Source: Paracoccaceae bacterium (GTDB lineage Bacteria; Pseudomonadota; Alphaproteobacteria; Rhodobacterales; Rhodobacteraceae). From it: a DNA stretch of 64,000 bases. Below the pieces are notes generated by a model that was not told where the DNA came from, made no database searches, and worked only from the letters and a program-made list of their open reading frames with translations. The position numbers and the translations under genes were made by a program. The DNA lies in the NCBI GenBank assembly GCA_028284605.1, contig JANQRL010000051.1, positions 1-64,000 of the forward strand. The letters run 5' to 3'. Positions 1-9,400 of the stretch are shown here, in pieces. The first letter of the stretch is position 1. Every line of letters begins with the position of its first letter.

Positions 1-193
1 TCGTTCCAACATCGGCCCTCCCGGGGGGGAGGTGTCGCCATTGTCACTCGGACCAATGGCGCGACAATAGCGACCCGGGCGCATGCGCGCCGTGTTGCGC
101 GGGACGGGTAGTTTTTCGCGCTGAACCGACCGGCGCCGAGCGTCCACTCCCGACTGAGGGCGACGTGGCCGGTTCAGGTCGTTCTCGTCTGCT
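1..193. other. Left-edge non-coding stretch with an imperfect inverted repeat
   Basis: No convincing gene lies here. Positions 33-43 (TGTCGCCATTG) pair with 54-66 (CAATGGCGCGACA) apart from a two-base bulge, giving an 11-bp stem around a 10-nt loop. It could be the terminator of a gene lying left of the window or a regulator site. There is no T-run, so neither is established. Confidence 0.35.
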
Positions 194-400
194 CTAATCC
201 GCGGTGACGGCAAGCTCGGGGAAGAGCGCGGCGATCTTGTTGCGCTGACGCGCCTTGGCCAGCGCCGTGCGCCGTTTTAGCTCGCGATCCAGCGCGTCGG
301 CGAGGATGCGGTTGACCGATACGCCGTCGTCCTGCGCGGCCCGGCGCAGCGCGGCCTCAAGCGGCGGCGAGAGGGTCAGTTCGAGGGTCAGCTTGTCCAT
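194..400 (-). CDS. Small ribbon-helix-helix-like protein
   Basis: This 68-residue protein has the expected shape of a ribbon-helix-helix DNA-binding domain. A short alternating segment (residues 2-10, KLTLELTLS) is followed by two helices containing LRRAAQDDGVSVNRILADAL, and then a basic tail (ELKRRTALAKARQRNK). Proteins of this type serve as antitoxins or small repressors. No toxin gene is adjacent: the next gene upstream on this strand is a patatin-like phospholipase that ends 67 bases away. The ATG at 400 has only a weak upstream ribosome binding site. The function is inferred from fold alone, and a conserved hypothetical protein is the alternative. Confidence 0.55.
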   Translation of the reverse strand: MDKLTLELTLSPPLEAALRRAAQDDGVSVNRILADALDRELKRRTALAKARQRNKIAALFPELAVTAD

Positions 401-467
401 GACCCGACCGTGCCATGGTAAATCTGAAGTTAAGGTTAACGCCGTCGCACCGGTCGCAGGCCACCGC

Positions 468-1265
468 TCAGTCCAGATGCTCTTCGAGGATCGCCCGGGT
501 CTCCGCCCGCGCCGGGGCGGCGGCGTCGAGGATCTCGCGCGCCTTCTCGAAATCGAGCGCGCTGTAGCGGGCGCTGTCGAGGGCGATCAGAACCGTGCCC
601 GGGCGGGCGCCGATCTTCTCCTTCATCATCGCGTACATCATGATCCGCATCGAGCCGACCATCGCGTCGAGCTGGCCCGGCACATCCGCGCGGTCCTGCG
701 GCAGCTCGCGGGCGGCATCGACGGCAAGGGTCAGATCGGCCTCCGGCAGGGCGTCCACCGGCAGGTTGTTGATCACCCCGCCATCGACGCAGACCCGGCC
801 CTCCAGCACCACCGGCTCAAAGAGGCCGGGGATCGCGATGGAGGCGGCGAGGATGTCGACCAGATTGCCCCGGTCGCGGAGCATCTCGGACCGCCCGTGG
901 TAATCGGTGATCGCCGCCGTGAAGGGGATGGCCAGGGCCTCGATCCGATCCGGCAGGCCCTCGGGCAGGACGGCGCGGATTGCGGCACGGGCGTCGAGGG
1001 CGAGGGTGAAGTTCTTCCAGGGCGGCGCCGAGGCATCGAAGAACCGCCGCGCCGTCACCAGAGGCCGGTCGCAGAGTTCCAGCACATGGGCGCGGATCTC
1101 GGCTGCCGTGAGCCCCGCCGCATAGGCCGCGCCGATCAGGGCGCCCATCGAGGTGCCCGAGATGGCGACGGGACGCAGACCGAGATCGTCGAACGCCTCC
1201 AGCACCGGGATATGGCCGAGGCCCGCCGCCCCGCCGCCGCTGAGCGAAAGGGCGATCCGGGCCAT
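468..1265 (-). CDS. Patatin-like phospholipase family protein
   Basis: This 265-residue protein shows the patatin serine-hydrolase signature. It has an oxyanion-hole glycine run near the N-terminus (SLSGGGAAGLGHI), the nucleophile elbow GTSMG at about residues 38-42, and the Asp of the Ser-Asp dyad in DGGVINNLP. Patatin-like enzymes cleave acyl groups from membrane lipids. The bacterial RssA-type members are cytoplasmic and their physiological substrates are mostly unknown. No signal peptide is present. It starts 3 bases after the rlmN stop codon, so the two are almost certainly cotranscribed. The family call is firm and the substrate is unknown. Confidence 0.88.
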   Translation of the reverse strand: MARIALSLSGGGAAGLGHIPVLEAFDDLGLRPVAISGTSMGALIGAAYAAGLTAAEIRAHVLELCDRPLVTARRFFDASAPPWKNFTLALDARAAIRAVLPEGLPDRIEALAIPFTAAITDYHGRSEMLRDRGNLVDILAASIAIPGLFEPVVLEGRVCVDGGVINNLPVDALPEADLTLAVDAARELPQDRADVPGQLDAMVGSMRIMMYAMMKEKIGARPGTVLIALDSARYSALDFEKAREILDAAAPARAETRAILEEHLD

Positions 1266-1268
1266 CCG

Positions 1269-2453
1269 CTAGAGCCCGGCCTCGGCGGCGATCTCCGCCC
1301 GGCTCTTGCGGGCCCGCTCGGTGGCGGATTTGAGCTGGCCGCAGGCGGCCATGATGTCCTCGCCCCGCGGCGTGCGGATCGGCGAGGCATAGCCGGCCTT
1401 GTAGACGATATCGGCAAACGCCTCGATGCGGGCCCAGTCGGAACGCTCATAGGGCGCGCCGGGCCATTCGTTGAACGGGATCAGGTTGATTTTCGCCGGG
1501 ATGCCCTCGATCAGCTTCACCAGCCGGCGGGCATCGGCGTCGCTGTCGTTCACGCCTTTCAGCATGACGTACTCAAAGGTGATCCGCTCCGAGTTCGACG
1601 CTTTCGGATAGGCGCGGAGTGCGTCGAGCAGGGTGGCGATGTTCCAGCGCTTGTTGATCGGCACCAGCCGGTCGCGCACCTCGTCGGTGGTGGCGTGGAA
1701 GCTGACCGCGAGCTGGCAGCCGATCTCTTCGGCGGTGCGCGCGATCTCCGGCACGACGCCGGAGGTGGAGAGCGTGATGCGGCGGCGGGAAAGCGCGATC
1801 CCCTCGCCATCCATGGCGATCTTCATCGCGTCGCGCACCGCCTCGAAATTATAGAGCGGTTCGCCCATGCCCATGAGCACGATGTTCGACAAGAGCCGCG
1901 GGCCGCTCTCGCCGGTGCCCTGGCCGGGCTCGGGCCATTCGCCGAGATCGTCGCGCGCGAGCATGATCTGGCCGACGATCTCTCCGGCGGTGAGGTTCCG
2001 CACCAGTTTCTGGGTGCCGGTATGGCAGAAGGAACAGGTCAGCGTGCAGCCGACCTGGGAGGAGATGCAGAGCGTGCCGCGATCCTCTTCGGGGATGTAG
2101 ACCACCTCGACCTCATGGCCGCCGGCGATGCGGACGAGGTATTTGCGGGTGCCGTCGGCGCTGACATCGCGGGTGACGAGTTCGGGCAGGGCGATCTCGA
2201 AGCGCTCGGCGAGCATGGCGCGGAACGGTTTGGCGAGGTTCGTCATCGCGGCGAAATCGCGGGTGCCCCAATGGTAGATCCACTGCCAGATCTGATTGAC
2301 GCGCATCTTCGCCTGCCGCTCCGGCGTGCCGGCTTCGATCAGCGCGGCGCGCAGCTCGGCACGGGTCAGGCCGACGAGGTTCACGCGCCCCGTCTCCGGC
2401 CGCGCGCGCCTGATCGTCAGCACGTCCTGGGTGATCGGGGCGGTCGGGTCCAT
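1269..2453 (-). CDS. rlmN: Dual-specificity RNA methyltransferase RlmN
   Basis: This is a radical-SAM enzyme that methylates C2 of A2503 in 23S rRNA and A37 in some tRNAs. The iron-sulfur motif CxxxCxxC is visible in [13 protein letters not shown]. Other family landmarks are the N-terminal RNA-binding segment, [22 protein letters not shown], and the C-terminal resolving cysteine in IMAACGQL. The chosen ATG gives 394 residues and the familiar N-terminus ([13 protein letters not shown]). An in-frame ATG at 2471 would add six residues but has no better ribosome binding site. It lies between an IalB-like gene and the phospholipase in a same-strand cluster. Confidence 0.95.
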   Translation of the reverse strand: MDPTAPITQDVLTIRRARPETGRVNLVGLTRAELRAALIEAGTPERQAKMRVNQIWQWIYHWGTRDFAAMTNLAKPFRAMLAERFEIALPELVTRDVSADGTRKYLVRIAGGHEVEVVYIPEEDRGTLCISSQVGCTLTCSFCHTGTQKLVRNLTAGEIVGQIMLARDDLGEWPEPGQGTGESGPRLLSNIVLMGMGEPLYNFEAVRDAMKIAMDGEGIALSRRRITLSTSGVVPEIARTAEEIGCQLAVSFHATTDEVRDRLVPINKRWNIATLLDALRAYPKASNSERITFEYVMLKGVNDSDADARRLVKLIEGIPAKINLIPFNEWPGAPYERSDWARIEAFADIVYKAGYASPIRTPRGEDIMAACGQLKSATERARKSRAEIAAEAGL

Positions 2454-2591
2454 GGGCCTCTGGCTCGTCATCGGTAAATCGCGGGTCCCGCCTGATATAG
2501 CGGTCGCGGCCGGATTCCAAACCCGGCCCCTTCATTTGGCCGAAAATACTCCGGGGGAGGCCGCAGGCCGGGGGCAGCGCCCCCAACCCCG

Positions 2592-3131
2592 CTAACCGGT
2601 GCAGCGCCGCGCGGCCTCTTCGATCGCGGCGGTGAAGCCCAGAAGCGAGAACTCGTCGATCGTCTGGTTGCCCCGGCCCGAGCGGCCGCGCACCTCCGCC
2701 GCCGCGCCCCGGCGCATCGCGTCGATGATCCGGTTGTCATCCTCCGGCGTCGCCGGCCAGGCCCATTCGCCCTCGGTGAAAAGCTCGAAGCTGGTGTCGC
2801 CGATCTCCATCGACACGGTGGAGCCGCCGGCGAAGGGATAGCCGCCGGTGAAGGCCACCTGGCCCTGCACGCCGTCGCCCGGGCGCCAGAAGACGAAGAG
2901 CAGGATATCGCCGCGCCGGCCGGTCGTCGGGTTGCCGTTCGAATCGACGAGCGCGCTTTCCTTCGGGGCTGAGACCCCCCAGCATTCCTGCGGATCGCCC
3001 TCCACGAAGACCGACCAGTCGGTATTCGCCGCCACCCGGTTGGTGCTCTCGGCCTCCTGCGCCAGCGCCGCCGTGCCGATCAGCAGCGCGGCCGCCACAG
3101 CGCCGAGCCCGCCTGTCACTCTCGATATCAT
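2592..3131 (-). CDS. Invasion associated locus B (IalB) family secreted protein
   Basis: A 179-residue exported protein. The N-terminus MISRVTGGLGAVAAALLIGTAALAQ is a clean signal peptide with an Ala-x-Ala site. The mature part carries features typical of the IalB family: WSVFVEGDPQECWGVSAP, a central beta-rich segment ending FTGGYPF, and a C-terminal RGNQTIDEFSLLGF with a final cysteine. IalB was named from a Bartonella invasion locus, but in free-living alphaproteobacteria the role is unknown. The start at 3131 is chosen because GGAGG lies 8-12 bases upstream and the longer frame reaches into the divergent promoter region. It faces asparaginase across 174 bp. Confidence 0.85.
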   Translation of the reverse strand: MISRVTGGLGAVAAALLIGTAALAQEAESTNRVAANTDWSVFVEGDPQECWGVSAPKESALVDSNGNPTTGRRGDILLFVFWRPGDGVQGQVAFTGGYPFAGGSTVSMEIGDTSFELFTEGEWAWPATPEDDNRIIDAMRRGAAAEVRGRSGRGNQTIDEFSLLGFTAAIEEAARRCTG

Positions 3132-3305
3132 CTTGCAGCCTCCAAGCTGTCCTTGCCTCTGGCCGGTCCGCGCCCCTGGTGCGTCTGATGGCACCTTTTC
3201 GTCTGGCACCGGCCCGTTCAACTCGATAGGCCGCTTCCTAGCAACAATTCGCCAACGGGGCAAAGCCCCAACGGCTCACGATCCCGCGTGTCGGGAGGGG
3301 GGTGC

Positions 3306-4301
3306 ATGTCCGGCGACGTGGCTCTGGTGGAGGTCTGGCGCGGCGCGATGGTCGAAAGCCGCCATCGCGGCCATGCGGTGGTCTGCGATACCGGCGGGCG
3401 CATCGTGGCGTCCTGGGGCGATCCGGAGGTGCTGATCTACCCGCGCTCCTCGGCGAAGATGTTCCAGGCGGTGCCCTTGGCCGAGGCGGTACCGGACCTG
3501 CCTGTGGAGCGGCTCGCGCTGGCCTGCGCGTCCCATGAAGGTGCGCCGGTCCATGTCGGCGAAGTGGAGGGCTGGCTGGCGGATCTCGGTCTCGGCGAAG
3601 GTGCCCTGCGTTGCGGCAAACAGACGACCCGGGACGAGGGTCTGCGCCACCGGCAGATTCGCGAGGGGCTGCCCACGACGCAGGTCCACAACAACTGTTC
3701 GGGCAAGCATGCGGGCTTTCTCCAGCTCAGCCAGATTGTCGGCGGCGGGGCCGAGTATCTGGAGATCGGCGATCCGGTGCAGCGGGAGGTCAAGGCCGTG
3801 TTCGAGGACCTCACGGGCGCGCCGAGCCCGCATTTCGCCGTCGACGGCTGCTCGGCGCCGAACCACGCCGCTCGGCTGGCGGGTTTCGCCCGGGGGCTCG
3901 CCCGCTTCGCCGCGGCGGGAACCGGCACCGGGTCGCGCCAGGGGGCGCAGGCGCGGCTGGTCGCGGCGATGATCGCCCGGCCCGATCTGGTGGCCGGCGC
4001 GGGCCGCGCCTGCACCGAGCTGATGGAAGCGGCGGGGGGCCGGGCGGCGCTGAAGACCGGGGCCGAGGGCGTCTTCGCCGGCATCCTGCCCGATCTCGGC
4101 CTTGGCGTGGCGCTCAAGATCAGCGATGGCGCGACCCGGGCGGCGGAGGCGGCACTCGCGGCGATCCTGGTGGGCCTCGGCGTCCTCGACCCCAACCACC
4201 CGGCCACGCGCCGCCGCCTCGACGCGCCGGTGACCAATTGGCGGGGCTTCGAGACCGGGCGCGTCGCCGTGACGCCGGACCTCGCGGGTTGGCGGTTGTG
4301 A
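3306..4301 (+). CDS. Asparaginase (Rhizobium ReAII-type family)
   Basis: This 331-residue protein matches the asparaginase family typified by the thermolabile Rhizobium enzyme, which hydrolyses asparagine to aspartate and ammonia. It is unrelated to the E. coli type I/II fold. Recognisable segments are the start ALVEVWRGAMVESRHRGHAVV, YPRSSAKMFQAVPL, LACASHEG, HNNCSGKHAGFL, DGCSAPNHA and the C-terminal KISDGATRAAEAA. Cysteine and serine residues in these motifs form the family's active centre. The ATG at 3306 is preferred over an upstream GTG at 3288 because a strong purine run (GGGAGGGGGG) sits just before it. It ends 6 bases from the convergent flavin reductase gene. Confidence 0.88.
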   Translation: MSGDVALVEVWRGAMVESRHRGHAVVCDTGGRIVASWGDPEVLIYPRSSAKMFQAVPLAEAVPDLPVERLALACASHEGAPVHVGEVEGWLADLGLGEGALRCGKQTTRDEGLRHRQIREGLPTTQVHNNCSGKHAGFLQLSQIVGGGAEYLEIGDPVQREVKAVFEDLTGAPSPHFAVDGCSAPNHAARLAGFARGLARFAAAGTGTGSRQGAQARLVAAMIARPDLVAGAGRACTELMEAAGGRAALKTGAEGVFAGILPDLGLGVALKISDGATRAAEAALAAILVGLGVLDPNHPATRRRLDAPVTNWRGFETGRVAVTPDLAGWRL

Positions 4302-4307
4302 CCGGCC

Positions 4308-4841
4308 TCAGGCGGTGAGTGCCCGGAGGTCGTTCATCAGCGTCTGGAGCAGCCCCGTCGCGCGCTCGTCGATCAGCCGGCCGGCCTCGTCGAACGCGGT
4401 GCCCGACGCCGCGATCATCACCTCCGGCCCCATCAGAAGGCGCGGCCGGAACGGCACCAGAAAGAGCCGCAGCGCCGATTGCGTCCGCTCGCCCCCGGCC
4501 CGGCCCGCCGCGGCGGACATGATCGCCGTGGGCTTGCCGCTCAGCGGTGCGCCCTTGGTGCGGCTGAGCCAGTCGAGTGCATTCTTCAGCACCCCCGGCG
4601 GCGCCTTGTTGTATTCCGGCGTGGCGATGATCACCGCATCCGCCGCCGCGATCCGGTCGGCGAGGCGCTGCACCTCCGCCGGCACGCCGTCGCGCTCCTC
4701 CAGATCGCCGTCATAGAGCGGCAGGCGCAGATCGGCCTCGACGAACCTGTCCGGACCGAAGAGCCGGGCGGCCTCGTGCATGAGCTTGCGGTTGGTGGAT
4801 TGGGCGCGCAGCGCGCCGCAGATACCTAGGAGTTGGGTCAT
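4308..4841 (-). CDS. NAD(P)H-dependent FMN reductase family protein
   Basis: A 177-residue flavodoxin-like protein. The phosphate-binding loop GALRAQSTNRKL near the N-terminus and the FMN-contacting segment PEYNKAPPGVLKNALDWLSR are the family signatures. Such proteins reduce FMN, quinones or azo compounds with NAD(P)H in the cytoplasm. It is transcribed on the same strand as the ten-helix membrane protein upstream, but a hairpin at 4911-4934 separates them, so cotranscription is uncertain. The family is clear and the physiological electron acceptor is not. Confidence 0.88.
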   Translation of the reverse strand: MTQLLGICGALRAQSTNRKLMHEAARLFGPDRFVEADLRLPLYDGDLEERDGVPAEVQRLADRIAAADAVIIATPEYNKAPPGVLKNALDWLSRTKGAPLSGKPTAIMSAAAGRAGGERTQSALRLFLVPFRPRLLMGPEVMIAASGTAFDEAGRLIDERATGLLQTLMNDLRALTA

Positions 4842-4910
4842 GAGCGGTCCTTGGCTTGGGTCGGCCTAGACCTAACGGCGCCGCCGCCAGCCTCAACCCC
4901 GGAAACGCGA

Positions 4911-4934
4911 GAGGGCGGGTGTGTGCCCGCCCTC
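4911..4934 (-). terminator. Hairpin after the ten-helix membrane protein gene
   Basis: GAGGGCGGG (4911-4919) and CCCGCCCTC (4926-4934) form a perfect 9-bp stem with a 6-nt loop, 24 bases beyond the minus-strand stop codon at 4959. The T-run after it is short (GCGTTTCC), so termination may be partial. Confidence 0.55.
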
Positions 4935-4958
4935 CGCTGTCGTCCTCGGTGTGGCCGG

Positions 4959-6173
4959 TTACTCCGCCGGTAGCGCCGGCCCCATGCGGGGCGCGCCGAA
5001 ATGGCGGCGGTTGAGATAAAGGACCAGCAGGATCATCGCGACCTGGAGACCGAGCGCCAGCGCCGTCAATGTCCAATAGGCGAGGCCGAACTTGGCGATG
5101 AGCCCGGCGCCGACGAGCCCCTTATTGACCCAGAAATGCCCCATCACCGTGAGCGCCACGCCGGGGCAGACCAGGGCATAGGCGCCCGGAGAATTGCCGT
5201 CCCCCGACAGATAGGCCCGAGCGTAGCCCTGCCGGCGCAGCACCAGAAGGCCGAGCAGGGCAAAGGCGACCTGCACCGCCAGCAGCCGGGTCAGCCCCAT
5301 CATCGTCTCGACCGGCGCGCCGTGGCTGTCGAAGGTGGTGTGGAGCCCATGGCTCTGCCGCAGCCAGACGATGCCGAGAACGGTCAGGATCGGCACAACG
5401 ATCATCAGTGTCGGTCCGCTTTCCTTCGCCGTGCCGTGCTGGAGCATCGAGTTGAACGCGGTGATCGCGGCGACAAGGGCATAGAGCGCGGCGATACTGC
5501 CGAAGAATGTGGACAGGATCAGGCTCGTGCCGACCGTCGCCGGGGTGGTGCTCATCGCCGCCGGCGCGGCGAGGCCGACCGCGACCATGGAGAGCGCGAA
5601 GGCCGGCAGGAGCTGGGCGAAGGAATTGTTCGCGGTGACATCGAAAATGCCGCCCTCGCTCAGGATGCGGCCCAGGAACCGGCCGATCTGGGCTAGGGCC
5701 AGAGCGCCGATCGCCAGGAACGCCACCATCGCCGCCGGGAACAGGACCTCGACCGCGCCCCAGAGCCCGGGCACGAAGACCAGGCCGAGGATGAAGCCGA
5801 CATTGATCGTCATCGCCAGCGCGAGCGGCATCGCCAGAAGCTGGGTCTCGGCATTGCTGCTCCGGAGCTTGTCATAGGCTGCGCTGCGGCGGAATTCCGA
5901 GAGCTGCCGCAGGTTCCAGATCAGCGAGCGGATGTTGAGAAACCCGAACACGGCGATCCCCGCCATGGCGATCACGATGGCGGCGGTCAGCGGCGCCGAC
6001 CCGGTGGCGAGGGCTCCCTGGATGTCCTCGAAGACCGGGACCGGCTGGCCCGGATGCGGCACCCAGAACATCAGATACATAAAGAACGTCACGGCGAGCC
6101 CGCCGGCGCCAAGCGCGGCGAGGAAGTAGAGCGGCGAATAGCTGTCCGCGGGACGTGAGATGGGGTGAGACAT
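4959..6173 (-). CDS. Ten-helix integral membrane protein, possibly TsoY family
   Basis: This 404-residue protein has about ten hydrophobic segments and short loops, and looks like a transporter. Notable motifs are an N-terminal FFMYLMFWVPHPGQPVP, a conserved-looking HGTAKESGPTLM in the middle, and ALVCPGVALTVMGHFWVNKGLV near the C-terminus. From memory, the CPG region resembles the TsoY family, in which a selenocysteine can replace this cysteine; here the codon encodes ordinary Cys. The function of that family is not established, so no substrate is assigned. The ATG at 6173 has a strong ribosome binding site (GGAGAGG). Its promoter contains two tandem inverted repeats, which suggests repression by a dedicated regulator. 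Confidence 0.6.
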   Translation of the reverse strand: MSHPISRPADSYSPLYFLAALGAGGLAVTFFMYLMFWVPHPGQPVPVFEDIQGALATGSAPLTAAIVIAMAGIAVFGFLNIRSLIWNLRQLSEFRRSAAYDKLRSSNAETQLLAMPLALAMTINVGFILGLVFVPGLWGAVEVLFPAAMVAFLAIGALALAQIGRFLGRILSEGGIFDVTANNSFAQLLPAFALSMVAVGLAAPAAMSTTPATVGTSLILSTFFGSIAALYALVAAITAFNSMLQHGTAKESGPTLMIVVPILTVLGIVWLRQSHGLHTTFDSHGAPVETMMGLTRLLAVQVAFALLGLLVLRRQGYARAYLSGDGNSPGAYALVCPGVALTVMGHFWVNKGLVGAGLIAKFGLAYWTLTALALGLQVAMILLVLYLNRRHFGAPRMGPALPAE

Positions 6174-6191
6174 GGATCCTCTCCTTTGGAT

Positions 6192-6213
6192 ACATTTCAC
6201 ATATGGAATATGT
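6192..6213. promoter_or_regulatory. Operator-like imperfect palindrome, proximal copy
   Basis: This 22-bp imperfect palindrome (16 of 22 positions symmetric, central CATATG) lies 19 bases before the minus-strand start at 6173 and downstream of the predicted -10 box. It matches the distal copy at 6238-6259 in 18 of 22 positions. Both keep a TTC/GTC arm, seven bases, and then GAAT. The repeated dyad around a promoter is the usual arrangement for a dimeric repressor. Confidence 0.6.
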
Positions 6214-6217
6214 CCCC

Positions 6218-6246
6218 TGGATAGGCTGGACCTTGATACATGTCAA
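6218..6246 (-). promoter_or_regulatory. Sigma-70-type promoter of the ten-helix membrane protein
   Basis: On the minus strand, a perfect TTGACA (6246-6241) is followed after exactly 17 bases by TATCCA (6223-6218). The -35 box lies inside the distal inverted repeat, and the likely transcription start falls next to the proximal one. Occupancy of either site would block RNA polymerase. The -10 match is only partial. Confidence 0.6.
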
Positions 6247-6259
6247 ATATGGAATGTAT
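6238..6259. promoter_or_regulatory. Operator-like imperfect palindrome, distal copy
   Basis: This is the second copy of the 22-bp dyad, starting 46 bp from the proximal one. Its outer arms are ATACAT and ATGTAT on the minus strand, and it covers the -35 hexamer. The spacing of roughly four to five helical turns would allow cooperative binding or looping. Confidence 0.6.
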
Positions 6260-6424
6260 AGGCGAGCGGATCTCCGGCCGCGCCGGAGTGTTCGCCGCCC
6301 GCCCGGTCAATATCTTGGGGATAACCCGCGCTCTGCTGCCATATGCGGGGCGGGGCCGTTGACGCGCCCGGCTGCTGCCGCCAATCTCCCCGGCAGGGCA
6401 AGAATCACGAAAAGCAGAACCCAA

Positions 6425-9400
6425 GTGCAGTTCACGCGCCTCAGGCTCAATGGCTTCAAGAGCTTCGTCGACCCGACCGATCTGATCATTTCGGACGGGC
6501 TGACCGGCGTTGTGGGGCCCAATGGATGCGGCAAGTCGAACCTTCTGGAGGCCCTGCGCTGGGTGATGGGCGAGAACCGACCCACGGCGATGCGCGGCGG
6601 CGGGATGGAGGATGTGATCTTTGCCGGCACCGCCACACGGCCGGCGCGCAACCATGCCGAGGTGAGCCTCGTCATCGACAATGCCGAACGGCTGGCGCCG
6701 TCGGGGTTCAACGACAGCGATCACCTCGAGATCACCCGCCGGATCACCCGGGACATCGGATCGGCGTACAAGGTCGGGGCCAGGGATGTGCGTGCGCGTG
6801 ACGTGCAGATGCTCTTCGCCGATGCCTCGACCGGCGCCCATTCTCCGGCGCTGGTCCGGCAGGGGCAGATCGCCGAGATCATCAACGCCAAGCCGAAGAA
6901 CCGCCGCCGTATCCTTGAGGAAGCCGCCGGGATCAGCGGGCTCTATCAGCGCCGGCATGAGGCGGAACTGAAGCTGAAGGGGGCCGAGCAGAACCTCGCC
7001 CGGGTCGACGATGTTCTGGAACAGCTTGCGCAGCAACTCGCCCAACTCGCCCGCCAGGCGCGGCAGGCGGCGCGCTACCGGGAGATCGGCGCGGCCCTGC
7101 GGCAATCCGAGGGGCTGCTGCTCTATCGCCGATGGAAGGAGGCCGAGGAGGCCCGCGCCCGCGCCGCCGCTGCCCTGACAGACTGCACGACGGAGGCCGC
7201 GCGCGCCGAGAGCGCCGCCCGCGCCGCCGCGACTTCCCGGGGCGAGGCCGAGACCGCGCTGCCGCCCTTGCGCGAGGAAGAGGCCATCGCCGCCGCCGTG
7301 CTGCAACGGCTGATGGTGGAGCGCGACACGCTCGCGGACCGCGAGGAGCGCGCCTTCGCCGCGATTGAGACCCTTGAGGCGCGTATCGCCCAGCTCGGCC
7401 ATGATATCGAGCGCGAGACCGGCCTGAACCGGGATGCCGGGGAGACCATCGCCCGGCTGAACACCGAGGCCGGGGAGTTGCGGGAGGCCGGGGAGGGGCA
7501 CGAGGCCCGGCTCAGCGAGGCGGCTGAGGCGGCGCAATCGGCGGCAAGGGTGCTTCAGGACCGGGAGAGCGATCTCGGAAGGCTGACCGAGGATGTCGCC
7601 CGCCTTTCCGCCCGGCACCAATCGGCGCAGCGCCTATTGGAGGACAGCCGCCGGACGCTGGAGCGCGGCGAGACCGAGGCGGAGAAGGCCCGCGCGGCCC
7701 GCAGGCAGGCGCAAGAGACCCTTTCCGGGTCCGAAACGGCGCTGACGGAGGCCGGCGCGGAGGCCGCGAAAGCGACGGAGATGGCGGAGAAGGCCGAGGC
7801 GGTGCTGGCCGAGACCGAAACCGCCCGTGCCGAGGCCCAGGCCCAGGAAGCGGAGGCGCGCGCGCGGGCCTCTGAGGCCGAGGGCGAGGCGTCGGCGCTC
7901 CGGGCCGAGGTCGCGGCGCTGGCCCGGCTGGTGGACCGGGATGCGGAGGAGGGTAGCCAACTCCTCGACCGGCTCGAGGTCAAGCCGGGCTATGAGAAGG
8001 CGCTGGGCGCCGCTTTGGCCGATGATCTGCGGGCGCCGGCGGTGGAGGAGGATGCCCCCTCCGGCTGGGTCGCGCTACCGGACTATCCGCAGCCTCAGGC
8101 GCTGCCGGAGGGTGTCACGGCGCTGACCAACTACGTCTCCGTCCCGGCAGTGCTGGTGCGCCGGATGGGGCAGGTGGGTCTGGTCGATGTGGCCGATGGC
8201 CCCCGGCTCCAGCCTGACCTGAAGCCCGGCCAGCGCCTTGTGAGCCCCGAGGGCGATCTCTGGCGCTGGGACGGGTTCCGCGCCGGGGCCGAGGACGCGC
8301 CTTCCGCCGCCGCGCTCCGCCTCGAACAGCTCAACCGCCTCGTCGCGCTGAAACGCGATCTGGAAGAGGCGACGCATAAGGCCCAGGGCATGGCCCAGGC
8401 CCATGAGGCCCTGACCGCGCGGCTTTCGGACCTGACCACGGCGGACCGGGCGGCGCGGGAGGCAAGGCGCGAGGCCGACCGCCGCTCTGCCGAGGCGGCC
8501 CGGGCCCTGAGCCGTGCCGAGGCGGACCGCGACATGGCCGAAGGGCGGCTTGAAACCCTGGGCCTGGCCCTTGCCCGTCATGAGGAAGAAGCCCTCGCCG
8601 CCCGCGAGGCCCTGGCCGAGGCGGAGGGCGGGCTGGCGGCGCTCGACGATCTCGACACGGCCCGGGCTCTGGCCGAGGAGACCAAGCTGGCGGTCGAGGC
8701 GGCGCGGATCACCATGATCTCGCACCGCTCCGCCCATGACGAGCTGCGCCGGGACGGCGAGGCGCGGGACCGGCGGCTGACCGAGATCGCCGGTGAGATC
8801 GCCAAATGGCAGGGGCGCCTCGACACCGCCGAGACCCGGATCGCGGAACTGGCCGAGCGCAAGACCGCCTCCGAGGCGGAACTGGCCGAGGCCGCGGCCG
8901 CGCCGGAAGAAATCGCCCGGGCCCGGACCGAACTGGCCGATCAGATCGACACCGCCGAGACCCGGCGCAAGGCGGCCGCCGACGCCCTCGCGGGGGCCGA
9001 AACGGCCCTGCGCGAGGCAACGACGGCCGAACGGAGTGCCGAACGCACCGCCTCCGAGGCGCGCGAGGCCCGCGCCGCCGCGGAGGCCCGGGCCGAAGCC
9101 GCCGCCGCGAGCGTGACCGAGGCCGCGGAGCGCATCCGGGAAGCCCAGGACGTGGCGCCCGAGGAACTGCTTGAGAGCCTCGGCGCCCTGCCTGAGAGGA
9201 TGCCCTCGGCGGACGCGCTTGAAACCGAGGTCAACCGCCTCAAGCGCCAGCGCGACGCCCTGGGCCCGGTGAACCTGCGTGCCGAGGAGGACGCCAGGGA
9301 GGTGCAGGAGGAGCACGACACCCTCGCCAAGGACAAGGCGGACCTTGAAGAGGCGATCAAGGCGCTGCGCAGCGGCATTGCGAGCCTGAACCGCGAGGGG

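Noticed and set aside
421-450. TTAAGGTTAAC as a CtrA box near the left edge
   Set aside because: The two TTAA elements are only two bases apart, whereas CtrA needs seven.
255-2477. Long plus-strand open frame (about 740 codons) opposite rlmN and the phospholipase
   Set aside because: It is rich in His, Arg, Gly and Asp with no domain, as expected for the reverse frame of high-GC genes. The minus-strand genes have clear motifs.
4959-6173. Selenocysteine in the ten-helix protein
   Set aside because: The CPG cysteine codon is an ordinary Cys codon. There is no in-frame TGA at that place.
6192-6259. Tandem dyads as NsrR (Rrf2-family) sites
   Set aside because: The arms recall GATGCATTT, but the spacing between half-sites is several bases too long for the 11-1-11 NsrR pattern.
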